Positions 52,307-59,585 of a stretch of DNA of 64,000 bases are shown piece after piece. The translations under genes were made by a program, and so were the position numbers. Origin of the DNA: Pseudomonas capsici (lineage in GTDB: Bacteria > Pseudomonadota > Gammaproteobacteria > Pseudomonadales > Pseudomonadaceae). The notes below the pieces were generated by a model. That model searched no databases. It saw only the letters and a program-made list of their open reading frames with translations, and was not told where the DNA came from. How positions within the stretch are numbered: position 1 is the stretch's first letter; each line of letters begins with the position of its first letter. Where the stretch lies: positions 1-64,000 of the forward strand of contig NZ_JAFGZD010000015.1 in NCBI RefSeq assembly GCF_017165765.1, given 5' to 3'.

Positions 52307-53164
52307 ATGCTCGCTCAACAACGCATCGACTATGAATATCGCCCCATGACCGCCGACGATGTCGGTCATGCCCACAGCCTGTCCCTTGACCTGAAATGGC
52401 CGCATCGGCTGGAAGACTGGGCCATGCTGCAACGTGTCGCTCAGGGCTTTGTGGCGATCCATGACGGCAGGCTGATCGGCAGCGCCTTTGCCTGCCACCA
52501 GGGCGACTATTCCACCATCGGGCTGGTGATTGTCAGCGACGACTATCAAGGCCAGGGCGTGGGTCGCAAGCTGATGGAAATGGCCGTGGGCAGCGTTGCG
52601 CCACGCACCGCCATCCTCAACGCGACGCTGGCTGGCGCGCCGCTGTACGCCAAGATGGGCTTTGTCAGTTTTGGCGAGGTCGAGCAGCGTCAGGGGCAGG
52701 CGCAAGTACCGTCCGCGACCGCATTGAAAGCAGGCGAACACTACCGCCCGTTGAACGATGCAGACAAGCCTCGCGTGCTGGAACTGGCCAATGCCGGCAG
52801 CGGCCTGGATCGCACCGTCACACTGGGCGATGTGCTGAACAATGTGGAACATGCCGTGGGCATCGAGCGTGACGGCCAGATTCAAGCCTTCGCAATCATG
52901 CGGCCTTTTGGTCGCGGTCTGTGCATCGGCCCGCTGATCGCCGAAAACGTCGAGCAGGCCAGACACCTCATCGAACAACTGCTGGCCAAGGTGCCCTACG
53001 CCTTTGTACGCATCGATATCCCGGTGGACAGCGGTCTGCCGCAATGGCTAGAAGAAGCCGGCCTCAAGCGCGTGGACAGCGTGACCTGCATGAGCATGGG
53101 TGCCGTGCCGCAGCCGTCACAAGGTGTTCGTCAATTTGCCCTTATCACTCAGGCCATCGGCTAG
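52307..53164 (+). CDS. GNAT family N-acetyltransferase
   Basis: This is a 285-residue protein starting MLAQQRIDYEYRPMTADDVGH, with GGAGA before the ATG; longer frames are not supported. It has two GNAT-like halves: RLIGSAFACHQGDYSTIGLVIVSDDYQGQGVGRKLME holds the acetyl-CoA P-loop (QGQGVG) in the first, and the second (from residue 140) is the DUF-type extension of such Pseudomonas proteins. It would acetylate an amine, possibly the pathway substrate or its product. It lies 20 bp upstream of the cupin gene, as an operon. Confidence 0.82.
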   Translation: MLAQQRIDYEYRPMTADDVGHAHSLSLDLKWPHRLEDWAMLQRVAQGFVAIHDGRLIGSAFACHQGDYSTIGLVIVSDDYQGQGVGRKLMEMAVGSVAPRTAILNATLAGAPLYAKMGFVSFGEVEQRQGQAQVPSATALKAGEHYRPLNDADKPRVLELANAGSGLDRTVTLGDVLNNVEHAVGIERDGQIQAFAIMRPFGRGLCIGPLIAENVEQARHLIEQLLAKVPYAFVRIDIPVDSGLPQWLEEAGLKRVDSVTCMSMGAVPQPSQGVRQFALITQAIG

Positions 53165-53184
53165 CTTCCGGAGATTCAGCGCAC

Positions 53185-53898
53185 ATGTCACAACCGACCG
53201 CCTTGTTGCTGGCCCACGCCGACAACAGCTCTGTAGACACCGAATTCACATCCGCCCCGTTGAGCCCAGGCGACCCGTTCGCCAGTCAGCGCCGCATCGC
53301 CTTTATCGATGACCAGGGCATTGCTGCCGGTCTGGTAAACCTCAATGCATGCTTGAGTGTGGAGAATTACCCCTACACCGAAATGCTGGTGGTGCACCGT
53401 GGCGCAATCACTTTGCGCTCGGGGGAAACCCGTATCACCGTCAGCCCCGGGGAAAGCGCCGTGATCGGGCGCGGCACCGACCTGCACATTGAGGCTCAGC
53501 CACACAGCATCTGGGCCTTTTGCGCCGCAACCCAGGCCAGTGGCCCGGAAAAACCAGGCATCACCCTGATCGAACGCTACGCCCCGCTCACGCCATCGTC
53601 GCCACCGGAAGCCGGCATCCTGATCGGCACGGCCCCGCAATGTCGCAGCAACAACATCTTTGAAGATACCGCCAGTACCCTGCGCATCGGCGTCTGGGAC
53701 TCGACCCCTTACGAACGCTTCGCACGCCCGCACAAGATCCACGAACTGATGCACCTGATCGAGGGTAGCGTGGACCTGCAACTGGACAACGGTCCGACCC
53801 TGAGCGTAAAGCCGGGCGATACCGTATTCGTCGCTCAGGGCGCCCCCTGCAAATGGACCAGCACGGTGTATGTACGCAAGTTCTATGCAGTGACCTGA
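53185..53898 (+). CDS. Bicupin protein (DUF861/cupin_3)
   Basis: This is a 237-residue protein with two cupin domains: first around residues 60-105 (EMLVVHRGAITLRSGETRITVSPGESAVIGRG), second around 178-235 (HKIHELMHLIEGSVDLQLDNGPTLSVKPGDTVFVAQGAPCKWTS). It resembles cupin_3 proteins linked to ureidoglycine and amine metabolism. Metal ligands are partly present in domain 2 (His in KIHELMH). It follows the GNAT gene. The role is unknown; it may bind or convert the catabolic intermediate. Confidence 0.8.
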   Translation: MSQPTALLLAHADNSSVDTEFTSAPLSPGDPFASQRRIAFIDDQGIAAGLVNLNACLSVENYPYTEMLVVHRGAITLRSGETRITVSPGESAVIGRGTDLHIEAQPHSIWAFCAATQASGPEKPGITLIERYAPLTPSSPPEAGILIGTAPQCRSNNIFEDTASTLRIGVWDSTPYERFARPHKIHELMHLIEGSVDLQLDNGPTLSVKPGDTVFVAQGAPCKWTSTVYVRKFYAVT

Positions 53899-53923
53899 TA
53901 TCGAAAAACAGGTGCCCTTCACT

Positions 53924-54099
53924 CTAGGCTTTGTACGAAATGTATCTGCGCTCGATGATGCTGCGTTAAAAACAGGCTCGTGCGCGAGTCCGATCGGAAT
54001 GCTCATTTACAGCAGTAAAGTCGGGCGCGACTCCGACCGTTCCTCGCCTGTTTTTGCCTTGCCTCACCTTCGCTCGAAAACATTTCGTACAGAGCCTAG
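53924..54099. mobile_element. MITE-like palindromic element, 176 bp, CTAG-flanked
   Basis: CTAGGCTTTGTACGAAATGT at 53924-53943 and its complement at 54080-54099 are 20 bp inverted ends with one mismatch. Inside, AAAAACAGGC lies 24 bp from each end in inverted orientation, so the whole unit is a long imperfect palindrome with a centre near TTTACAGCAGTAAA. It has no transposase. CTAG at both ends could be the 4 bp target duplication made by IS5-family transposases. It sits 25 bp after the cupin stop. Confidence 0.75.
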
Positions 54100-54422
54100 C
54101 GGAGGGCGCCGCAACAGCCATGCAACAAAAAATTCTTATTATTTTATTTCTGCAGAAAAAGCTTTTTGTTGGCTACCGCTTTTGTATTAACCGTGATACA
54201 AACTCCGCCATGGATAAAGTGATACTGAATATTCATATCAGTATCGGCACAGGGAAAAGTGCATGTTTCATTGCCCGCTGATGCACCTCTCGCATTTCTC
54301 CCGCCTCTGAATCCATACCTGAAACAATATGAAAACCCGGCATGACAGCGGGCCATCGCTTTGTTTTTCATACGCAAAAAACAACAAGAAGTTGACACTT
54401 TTCATCAAGGAGCTTTACTGCT
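54100..54422. other. AT-rich gap upstream of a secreted protein gene
   Basis: This 323 bp stretch after the MITE-like element is AT-rich (CAACAAAAAATTC, TTATTTTATTTC, AAAAAGC). It should carry the promoter of the secreted protein gene. No HrpL box (GGAACC-N15/16-CCAC) or other named site was found, and no gene. Confidence 0.45.
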
Positions 54423-54872
54423 ATGAAACTTTCAAAACTGCTGTTGCCTTCCCTTGCACTGGCCACAATGGCTGTCGCTGCAACTGCACAGGCGGGTCCA
54501 CCGGTTACTGTGACATTCAAGAATCTGGGCACGGCTGCGGCGGAATACAAGGTTGTTTCCACTAACGAGTCCTCGACCAAGCTGAATGCCAAAACCCCTA
54601 TCGCACCGGTGGTACCAGCAGGTGAATCCAACACCTACGTGGTGCAAAGCAACATTTCGCCAGACGGAAACTTCGCCGTCGTCCGTTACGCCATCGGCTC
54701 AAAAGTCTGCGTATTCTCCACCACCTTCGTTAACACGTTCGGTGCTGGCGGCGTCAAGGTGCCGCAGTGGACCCGTTCCGCAACCCCTAGCGGCGGCGCT
54801 GTCTGTACCGCCACTTCGAGCGTGACCAACTTCTCTACCTACGCCTGGTCTGCCGAATTCACCATGAAGTAA
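54423..54872 (+). CDS. Small secreted protein of unknown function
   Basis: This is a 149-residue protein with a Sec signal peptide (MKLSKLLLPSLALATMAVAATAQA, cleaved after AQA at residue 24). The mature 125 residues are rich in Thr, Ser, Ala and Val with beta-strand character (PPVTVTFKNLGTAAAEYKVVSTN). It has exactly two cysteines (in GSKVCVFS and GGAVCTAT), likely forming a disulfide. I do not recognise the family; nothing in it suggests an enzyme. AAGGAGC precedes the ATG. It lies in an accessory patch between a MITE-like element and other orphan genes. Confidence 0.65.
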   Translation: MKLSKLLLPSLALATMAVAATAQAGPPVTVTFKNLGTAAAEYKVVSTNESSTKLNAKTPIAPVVPAGESNTYVVQSNISPDGNFAVVRYAIGSKVCVFSTTFVNTFGAGGVKVPQWTRSATPSGGAVCTATSSVTNFSTYAWSAEFTMK

Positions 54873-54879
54873 GCCATGC

Positions 54880-54907
54880 GCGTGCGCATCCCCCGTGATG
54901 CGCACGC
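54880..54907 (+). terminator. Hairpin after the secreted protein gene
   Basis: GCGTGCGCATC-CCCCGT-GATGCGCACGC is an 11 bp perfect stem 8 nt after the stop. It has no T-run behind it (CTTCTGCGG), so it may be a stability or Rho-assisted hairpin. Confidence 0.5.
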
Positions 54908-54996
54908 CTTCTGCGGAAAAGCTAAAGTCAGGACCGGTCACGCCGATACAGTGTGACTAGCGCCATGGACATGGCAACCGCTGCGAGGAAGCACCC

Positions 54997-55719
54997 ATGA
55001 TCGATACCAACTCCATCTCGGCTTTTCTTGCCAGCAACACGATCAAGACCGTTGCCAAAACGGCTTCCGTGGCCACCGTCAGTGTCGACTCGAAAGAGCT
55101 GTCTGCAAAAACGGATAACTCGGACACAGCCACACTTTCAAGCCTGGCCAAACAGTTGAATGACAGTGCCGCTCGCGCCGAATCTCGCGACTCGACACTG
55201 AGCAGCAAAGAGCTGGGAAAACTGGGCACCAGCATCATTTATAAAATCGCAGGTACTGAATACGACGAGAATCGAAAGGTTCACGATGCCGAAGTTCCGG
55301 ATACCGATGATCCCGAACTGCTGGAAAGAGCCAGACAGGCAACCCAATTCAAAAATGGTACAGGCGCAAACCCTTTCGCCAGTTTGTCCCAGGACCAGTT
55401 GAGATTAATCATCTACGACGAAAGTGGTGATTACACCATCAACGAACGAAGTGCCGCTTTTTCCGAAAACTACGACCGCGAGGAAGTATGGAACAAGGCA
55501 ATGGCAAAGAAATACGTGGATGAATACAACGAAACCGGCAAGAGCACCAATACACTGGTCGAAATGCTCGCGCATTACAACGATCTGCCGCCAATAGAGA
55601 AGGCACAATACCCAAGTAACTATGTGGCCAATCTGACAGCGGGCGACAGTTCGGCTCTGGATATCTTCAATAGCGGCAAGAACACTGCAGCCAGCCTGTC
55701 GGGCAGTAAAGAGGCATAA
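54997..55719 (+). CDS. Cys-free, Ser/Thr-rich protein of unknown function
   Basis: This is a 240-residue protein with GAGGAAG before the ATG. No signal peptide, no membrane segment and no cysteine. The first 75 residues are Ser/Thr/Asn/Lys-rich (for example TASVATVSVDSKEL, TATLSSLAKQLND) with heptad-like spacing, followed by an acidic domain containing LSQDQLRLIIYDESGDYTINERSAAFSENYDREEVWNKAM. Cys-free and Ser-rich at the N-terminus fits an exported or surface-associated substrate of type I or III secretion. An acidic residue at position 3 and no HrpL box argue against a classical P. syringae effector. Function unknown. Confidence 0.55.
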   Translation: MIDTNSISAFLASNTIKTVAKTASVATVSVDSKELSAKTDNSDTATLSSLAKQLNDSAARAESRDSTLSSKELGKLGTSIIYKIAGTEYDENRKVHDAEVPDTDDPELLERARQATQFKNGTGANPFASLSQDQLRLIIYDESGDYTINERSAAFSENYDREEVWNKAMAKKYVDEYNETGKSTNTLVEMLAHYNDLPPIEKAQYPSNYVANLTAGDSSALDIFNSGKNTAASLSGSKEA

Positions 55720-55743
55720 ACAGGCAATAACGCAATCGAGCAC

Positions 55744-55769
55744 ATTGCATGTCCCTGTTTTCATGCAAT
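55744..55769. other. Small hairpin
   Basis: ATTGCATG (55744-55751) pairs with CATGCAAT (55762-55769) around CCCTGTTTT. It lies 25 nt after the Cys-free gene; it has no strong T-run. Confidence 0.35.
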
Positions 55770-55848
55770 GGACTTTCGCCACCACTGGCAAACGGCATCT
55801 ATCCCGTTTACGCTCTCGGTTCAGCGCACAGGACGCGCAACTCAGTGA

Positions 55849-56586
55849 ATGGATGCCATGCAAGACAAACGCAGCTCATACGAGCACTTCAGTGCCGATG
55901 AGGAAGACGCGACGCATTACGTGCGACGCCACCCATCGACCTCTTCGAATTTCTACCGCAACCTGTTGGCTCTGCTGATCTTCATGTGCCTGAGCGGCTA
56001 TGGCGTACTGTATTACAGCGGTGTCTTCACGCTGATTGCGAACAACTCCGCCTCTCCCCAACCGCATATCCACAAGATCACGCAACCCGCTACCCTGCCC
56101 GCCTCCAATCAGGTTTCCCAACGCCCCAGGCCGCTGGCCGATTGCATTGGCCCGGATAATGTCATAGATGAAGCCGTTGTAACCTGCCGCTTCGGCCAGT
56201 TCCCCAAGGCGACCCAGAACCATGAGGTACAGGGCATGGTGTCCGACAGGTTCATGGCGCAATACAAGGCCGACCAGCAAAAGCTACAGCCAGGGGACGA
56301 AAGCGTGGAAAGCGTTGAATGGGCGACCGTGAACCAATGGGACCGGAAACGCACCTACCGGGCAGTGTGGAGCATCACCGACAACCGCATCGACGGCAGC
56401 AGCGTATGCACCAACTGGCCCAAGGGCTCGATCGAATACCGCGAATGCCGAAAAGGCGCAAAGGTGTATTTCAGAGAGCAATGCAAAAGCTGGAGCAGGC
56501 AGTGGGACAGAAGCCGCGCCAGTTCGAGCAAGGCTGCGCAACAGCGTTATTGCAGCGCAGGTGAAGGGTTCAACCCGCTCGGCTGA
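55849..56586 (+). CDS. Single-pass membrane protein of unknown function
   Basis: This is a 245-residue protein; the second ATG at 55858 (MQDKRSSYEHFSADEED) is an equally possible start, and no strong ribosome site decides it. It has an acidic and basic cytosolic head of about 37 residues, one membrane helix (LLALLIFMCLSGYGVLYYSGVF, residues 40-61), then a periplasmic or extracellular part with six cysteines (ADCIG, VTCRFG, SVCTNW, EYRECRKG, EQCKSW, RYCSAG), probably three disulfides. It also contains several Trp and Arg/Lys/Gln residues near the C-terminus. I do not recognise the family. It lies in the orphan gene patch. Confidence 0.6.
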   Translation: MDAMQDKRSSYEHFSADEEDATHYVRRHPSTSSNFYRNLLALLIFMCLSGYGVLYYSGVFTLIANNSASPQPHIHKITQPATLPASNQVSQRPRPLADCIGPDNVIDEAVVTCRFGQFPKATQNHEVQGMVSDRFMAQYKADQQKLQPGDESVESVEWATVNQWDRKRTYRAVWSITDNRIDGSSVCTNWPKGSIEYRECRKGAKVYFREQCKSWSRQWDRSRASSSKAAQQRYCSAGEGFNPLG

Positions 56587-56661
56587 GGCCACCGTCTTGC
56601 CCCGTCGCGGACAAGCCTCCTCAATGGGGATTCCATCCGCGAACCTGCATTACCTGAACTC

Positions 56662-57711
56662 TCAACGTTTCAGCTTTCGCCCAAGAAAATCGCCAATGTA
56701 CCCGGCAACCTCAGGCGCATGGGTTTCCAGCGCGAAGTGCCCGGCATCCAGAAAATGCACCTCGGCAGCCGGAATATCCTTGCGATACGCCTCGGCACCC
56801 GGCGGGATGAAGGCCGGATCATGCTTGCCCCAGACCGCCAGCAGTGGCGGTTGGTATTCACGGAAATACTGCTGGAACGCGGGATAAGCCGCCACGTTGC
56901 TGCGGTAGTCGAGAATCAGGTCGAGCTGGATTTCTTCTGCGCCCGGTCGGGCCATGTAAAAGATGTCCAGGTTGTACCCGTCAGGCGACAGTTTCTTCGG
57001 ATCGGCCCCCGTGCCGTATTGCCAGTCACGAATCGTTTCCGGCGACAACGAGGCTCGGCAGGCTTCGCGGTTGGCCGCAGTCGGTTCACGCCAGTAGGCT
57101 TGCCAGGGCCCCCATTGGTCACTGAAACCTTCCAGGTAGGCATTGCCATTCTGACTGATGATGGCCGTGACCTTTTGCGGGTTGGCAACAGCCAGACGCA
57201 AGCCTGTAGGGGCACCGTAGTCGAAGACGTAAAGGCTGTATTTATCCAGCTTCAGCGCCTCGGTAAAACCTTCGATCACCTTGTAGAGATTTTCAAAGCT
57301 GTAATCGAACTGCCCGCGTGGCGGCGCCTTGGTGTTGCCAAAACCCGGCAGGTCGGGCGCGATCAGACGGTACTGGCTGGCCAGCAACGGCATCAGGTCG
57401 CGGAACATGTGGCTGGAGGTCGGGAAGCCGTGCAACAGCAGCAACACCGGCGCATCCTTGTGGCCAGCCTCGCGGTAGAACACCTCGACATCCCCCACCT
57501 TTTGCGTGTTGAACCTGACGCGCAAGGCATCGTCCGTCTGCACCGCCTTGCCCCTGGCGAGCGAAGCGCTGCTGGAAGAACTGGTTGCGCTGGCTGACGA
57601 CGCGACCAGCGCAGAAGCGGCACCGATGGCAGAGGCCAACAGCACTTTACGCCGACTGACTTCGAATGCGGCATCGCCAGTGGCTGCCGACAGCGGATCG
57701 GAATGGTTCAT
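56662..57711 (-). CDS. Tat-exported alpha/beta hydrolase, epoxide hydrolase/haloalkane dehalogenase-like
   Basis: This is a 349-residue protein with a twin-arginine leader (EVSRRKVLLASAIGAASALVASSASA, RR at 20-21, cleavage near 43). It has LLLHGFPTSSHMF with HGFP at 94-97, GFGNTKAP, and the elbow YVFDYGAPTG with Asp164 as nucleophile. The cap domain follows, and the late motifs GKHDPAF and LDAGHFALETHA give the acid and base. An aspartate nucleophile fits epoxide hydrolases or haloalkane dehalogenases instead of esterases. The enzyme is exported to the periplasm folded. It is divergent from the LysR gene (165 bp). Confidence 0.82.
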   Translation of the reverse strand: MNHSDPLSAATGDAAFEVSRRKVLLASAIGAASALVASSASATSSSSSASLARGKAVQTDDALRVRFNTQKVGDVEVFYREAGHKDAPVLLLLHGFPTSSHMFRDLMPLLASQYRLIAPDLPGFGNTKAPPRGQFDYSFENLYKVIEGFTEALKLDKYSLYVFDYGAPTGLRLAVANPQKVTAIISQNGNAYLEGFSDQWGPWQAYWREPTAANREACRASLSPETIRDWQYGTGADPKKLSPDGYNLDIFYMARPGAEEIQLDLILDYRSNVAAYPAFQQYFREYQPPLLAVWGKHDPAFIPPGAEAYRKDIPAAEVHFLDAGHFALETHAPEVAGYIGDFLGRKLKR

Positions 57712-57876
57712 GGTGAGATCTCGAACAGGAAGGGAGTGAGGTTCATACTAGGCATTGCGGCTTGTGCCGAGAATCACCACGCCCGTCAATTCACTCTTGC
57801 GGTTATTGCAATGCTGTCCGAGGCTTCGAGACAGGCTTGCGGATAACCCGCCACGACCGCCAACGTCAGGAAAGAT

Positions 57877-58779
57877 ATGGATCGCATTCAGGAAATGACC
57901 CTTTTCGTCGCCGTGGCCGAGCAGGCCAGCTTCGCCAGTGTGGCGCGCCATTTCGGTCTTTCCAGTGCGACGGTCACGCGGGCAATCGCACAACTGGAAA
58001 GCCGGGTGGGCATTCTGCTGGTCGTGCGCACCACGCGCAGCCTGCGGCTTACAGAGGCCGGGCAACGCTTTGCCATGGACTGCCGCCGGTTGCTTGCCGA
58101 CCTGCATGAAGCCGAAAGCACCGCAGCCGGTGTCCATGCCACGCCAAGCGGCCTGCTGACAGTGACGGCACCACAGATGTTTGGCGCACTGCATGTCACA
58201 CCGGTCCTGACCCGCTTCCTCAGCCAGCACCCGGCCGTGGAAGCCCGCGCCATTCTGGTGGATCGGGTTGTCTCGATCCTGGACGAAGGGATCGATGTCG
58301 CCGTACGCATCGGCACCCTGCCCGACTCATCGCTGACGGCAATTCCCGTCGGCAGCGTGCGGCGCATGGTCTGCGCATCGCCAGCCTATCTGGCCGAACA
58401 TGGCTCTCCGCGCCACCCGGACGACCTGCGCCTGCACTCGACCATTTCCACCTCCGCTTCCGAGCGAGCGCCCAAATGGCCCTTCCGGGTCGACGGCCAG
58501 GAGTATTCGGTCGACGTCGAATCAAGACTGCACCTGAGCTCCTTCAATGCCGCCATCCAAGCAGCAAAGCAGGATTGGGGATTGACCCAGGTGCCGTCCT
58601 ATCAGGTCAACGAATATCTGGATGACGGCAACCTCGAATACGTACTGGAAGCTTTCGAGATCGCCCCGGAGCCGGTGCATGTGGTTTATCCACAAGGACG
58701 CCGTGGCGCCTCCAAGGTGCGGACTTTTGTCGATTTCTGCGTAGAGACGCTGAGACAGGATCTGCAGTTTCGCGGATAA
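57877..58779 (+). CDS. LysR family transcriptional regulator
   Basis: This is a 300-residue LTTR. The N-terminal winged helix-turn-helix is at residues 2-60 (MDRIQEMTLFVAVAEQASFASVARHFGLSSATVTRAIAQLESRVGILLVVRTTRSLRLTEAG). The effector domain is of the CrgA/DhcR group, with VHVVYPQGRRGASKVRTFVDFCVETL near the end. It is divergent from the Tat-exported hydrolase, 165 bp apart, so it probably controls that gene. The effector is unknown. Confidence 0.88.
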   Translation: MDRIQEMTLFVAVAEQASFASVARHFGLSSATVTRAIAQLESRVGILLVVRTTRSLRLTEAGQRFAMDCRRLLADLHEAESTAAGVHATPSGLLTVTAPQMFGALHVTPVLTRFLSQHPAVEARAILVDRVVSILDEGIDVAVRIGTLPDSSLTAIPVGSVRRMVCASPAYLAEHGSPRHPDDLRLHSTISTSASERAPKWPFRVDGQEYSVDVESRLHLSSFNAAIQAAKQDWGLTQVPSYQVNEYLDDGNLEYVLEAFEIAPEPVHVVYPQGRRGASKVRTFVDFCVETLRQDLQFRG

Positions 58780-58821
58780 ATCCGCTCCTGCACGCCCGCT
58801 GCAGGAGCGAATTCATTAGCG
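58771..58821. repeat. Palindrome overlapping the end of the LysR gene
   Basis: CGCTCCTGC (58783-58791) pairs with GCAGGAGCG (58801-58809) around ACGCCCGCT; flanks GCGGATAAATC and GAATTCATTAGC extend the family pattern. The left end reaches into the LysR stop codon (58779). Confidence 0.7.
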
Positions 58822-58827
58822 AACAGG

Positions 58828-59040
58828 TCAGGTCACAACCTCGATTTTTTCCAGCGAGCGCTCGACCAACGCATGCGCCATTTCCACCAGATAGATCACC
58901 GAAAATGCCAGATCACGCTTCTGGCCGCTGAGCTGGTCACCGGTTTCATAGGCCGCAGCCGAGGCACTGCGCAAGAGATCGGAAACCCGCAGAAGGGTTT
59001 CTTCGAGTTTGATGGGTGGATCGGGGGTAACTTTTAACAT
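58828..59040 (-). CDS. Small DUF6124/DUF3077-like protein
   Basis: This is a 70-residue protein from the ATG with AGGGAGAAAG upstream (59040); a longer frame to 59181 lacks a site. The sequence MLKVTPDPPIK-ETLLRVSDLLRSASAAAYETGDQLSGQKRDLAFSVIYLVEMAHALVERSLE resembles the helical C-terminal half of the DUF6124/DUF3077 proteins common in Pseudomonas, but it is shorter than the usual 100-120 residues. Function unknown. The upstream gap holds the hairpin array. Confidence 0.65.
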   Translation of the reverse strand: MLKVTPDPPIKLEETLLRVSDLLRSASAAAYETGDQLSGQKRDLAFSVIYLVEMAHALVERSLEKIEVVT

Positions 59041-59340
59041 GGTCTTTCTCCCTACGCTGAACGGGAGCCAGCTTTTGTCGTTCTCACACGACAAAGGGTG
59101 GCAGCTGTGTACAGGGTGAGAAACCGGTGTAGGGTACCCGGCCAGACCGAAGTCTGCCCGTACACAGCCGCCATAGAGCACGCCGAAAGACGACGAACAA
59201 TTGACTGCTCATTACCCAAACAGACGGGTTCTCACACCCGTGTCGCTGATTTTGCAGCGACGGGACGCAGCCTAGTTCCCGGATCTGGCAGGCACAAGCG
59301 GGTTGGATTGTCAGGGAAGTTTCGTTCAGAAGATACGGAT
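59041..59340. ncRNA. Hairpin array with repeated TTCTCACA loops
   Basis: The first 300 bp of this gap (59041-59585) hold: a hairpin TTTGTCG-TTCTCACA-CGACAAA (59074-59095); an inverted GGCAGCTGTGTAC/GTACACAGCCGCC pair (59099-59111 and 59159-59171, one mismatch); a hairpin ACGGG-TTCTCACA-CCCGT (59224-59241); and a stem GTCGCTG-ATTTTG-CAGCGAC (59242-59261). A further reverse-strand GGTTTCTCACCC lies near 59113. The shared loop points to a structured RNA or protein-binding array. No known RNA family was recognised. Confidence 0.4.
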
Positions 59341-59378
59341 AGGTCTTTCAGAATCGTCACATTTCTTGAGCCAACCTC

Positions 59379-59515
59379 GTGGGAGGCAGCTTGCTGGCGA
59401 CGGGGCCATTGAAGTCAGCGCCCGAAAAATCGCTTTGTGGCTATAGCCACTCCTATTCGGTTGAGGGGCTGTGGATACCTTGATTGTCTCATCGCGAGCA
59501 AGCTCCCTCCCACAA
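59379..59515. repeat. Large REP-like inverted repeat
   Basis: Arms 59379-59401 (CGTGGGAGGCAGCTTGCTGG...) and 59492-59515 (GCGAGCAAGCTCCCTCCCACAA, partly diverged) bracket a 90 nt spacer. It is the same family as at 4017-4072 and 6644-6735 and precedes the pckA terminator. Confidence 0.75.
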
Positions 59516-59540
59516 TCACTTCAACGCCGCAGCCCCAAAA

Positions 59541-59565
59541 TAAAAAACCGCCCCGAAGGGCGGTT
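59541..59565 (-). terminator. Rho-independent terminator of pckA
   Basis: On the minus strand AACCGCCC-TTCG-GGGCGGTT is followed by TTTTTTA. Perfect 8 bp stem and UUCG loop, about 20 nt after the pckA stop. Confidence 0.92.
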
Positions 59566-59585
59566 CTTTGTGCAGCTAACCCGAA

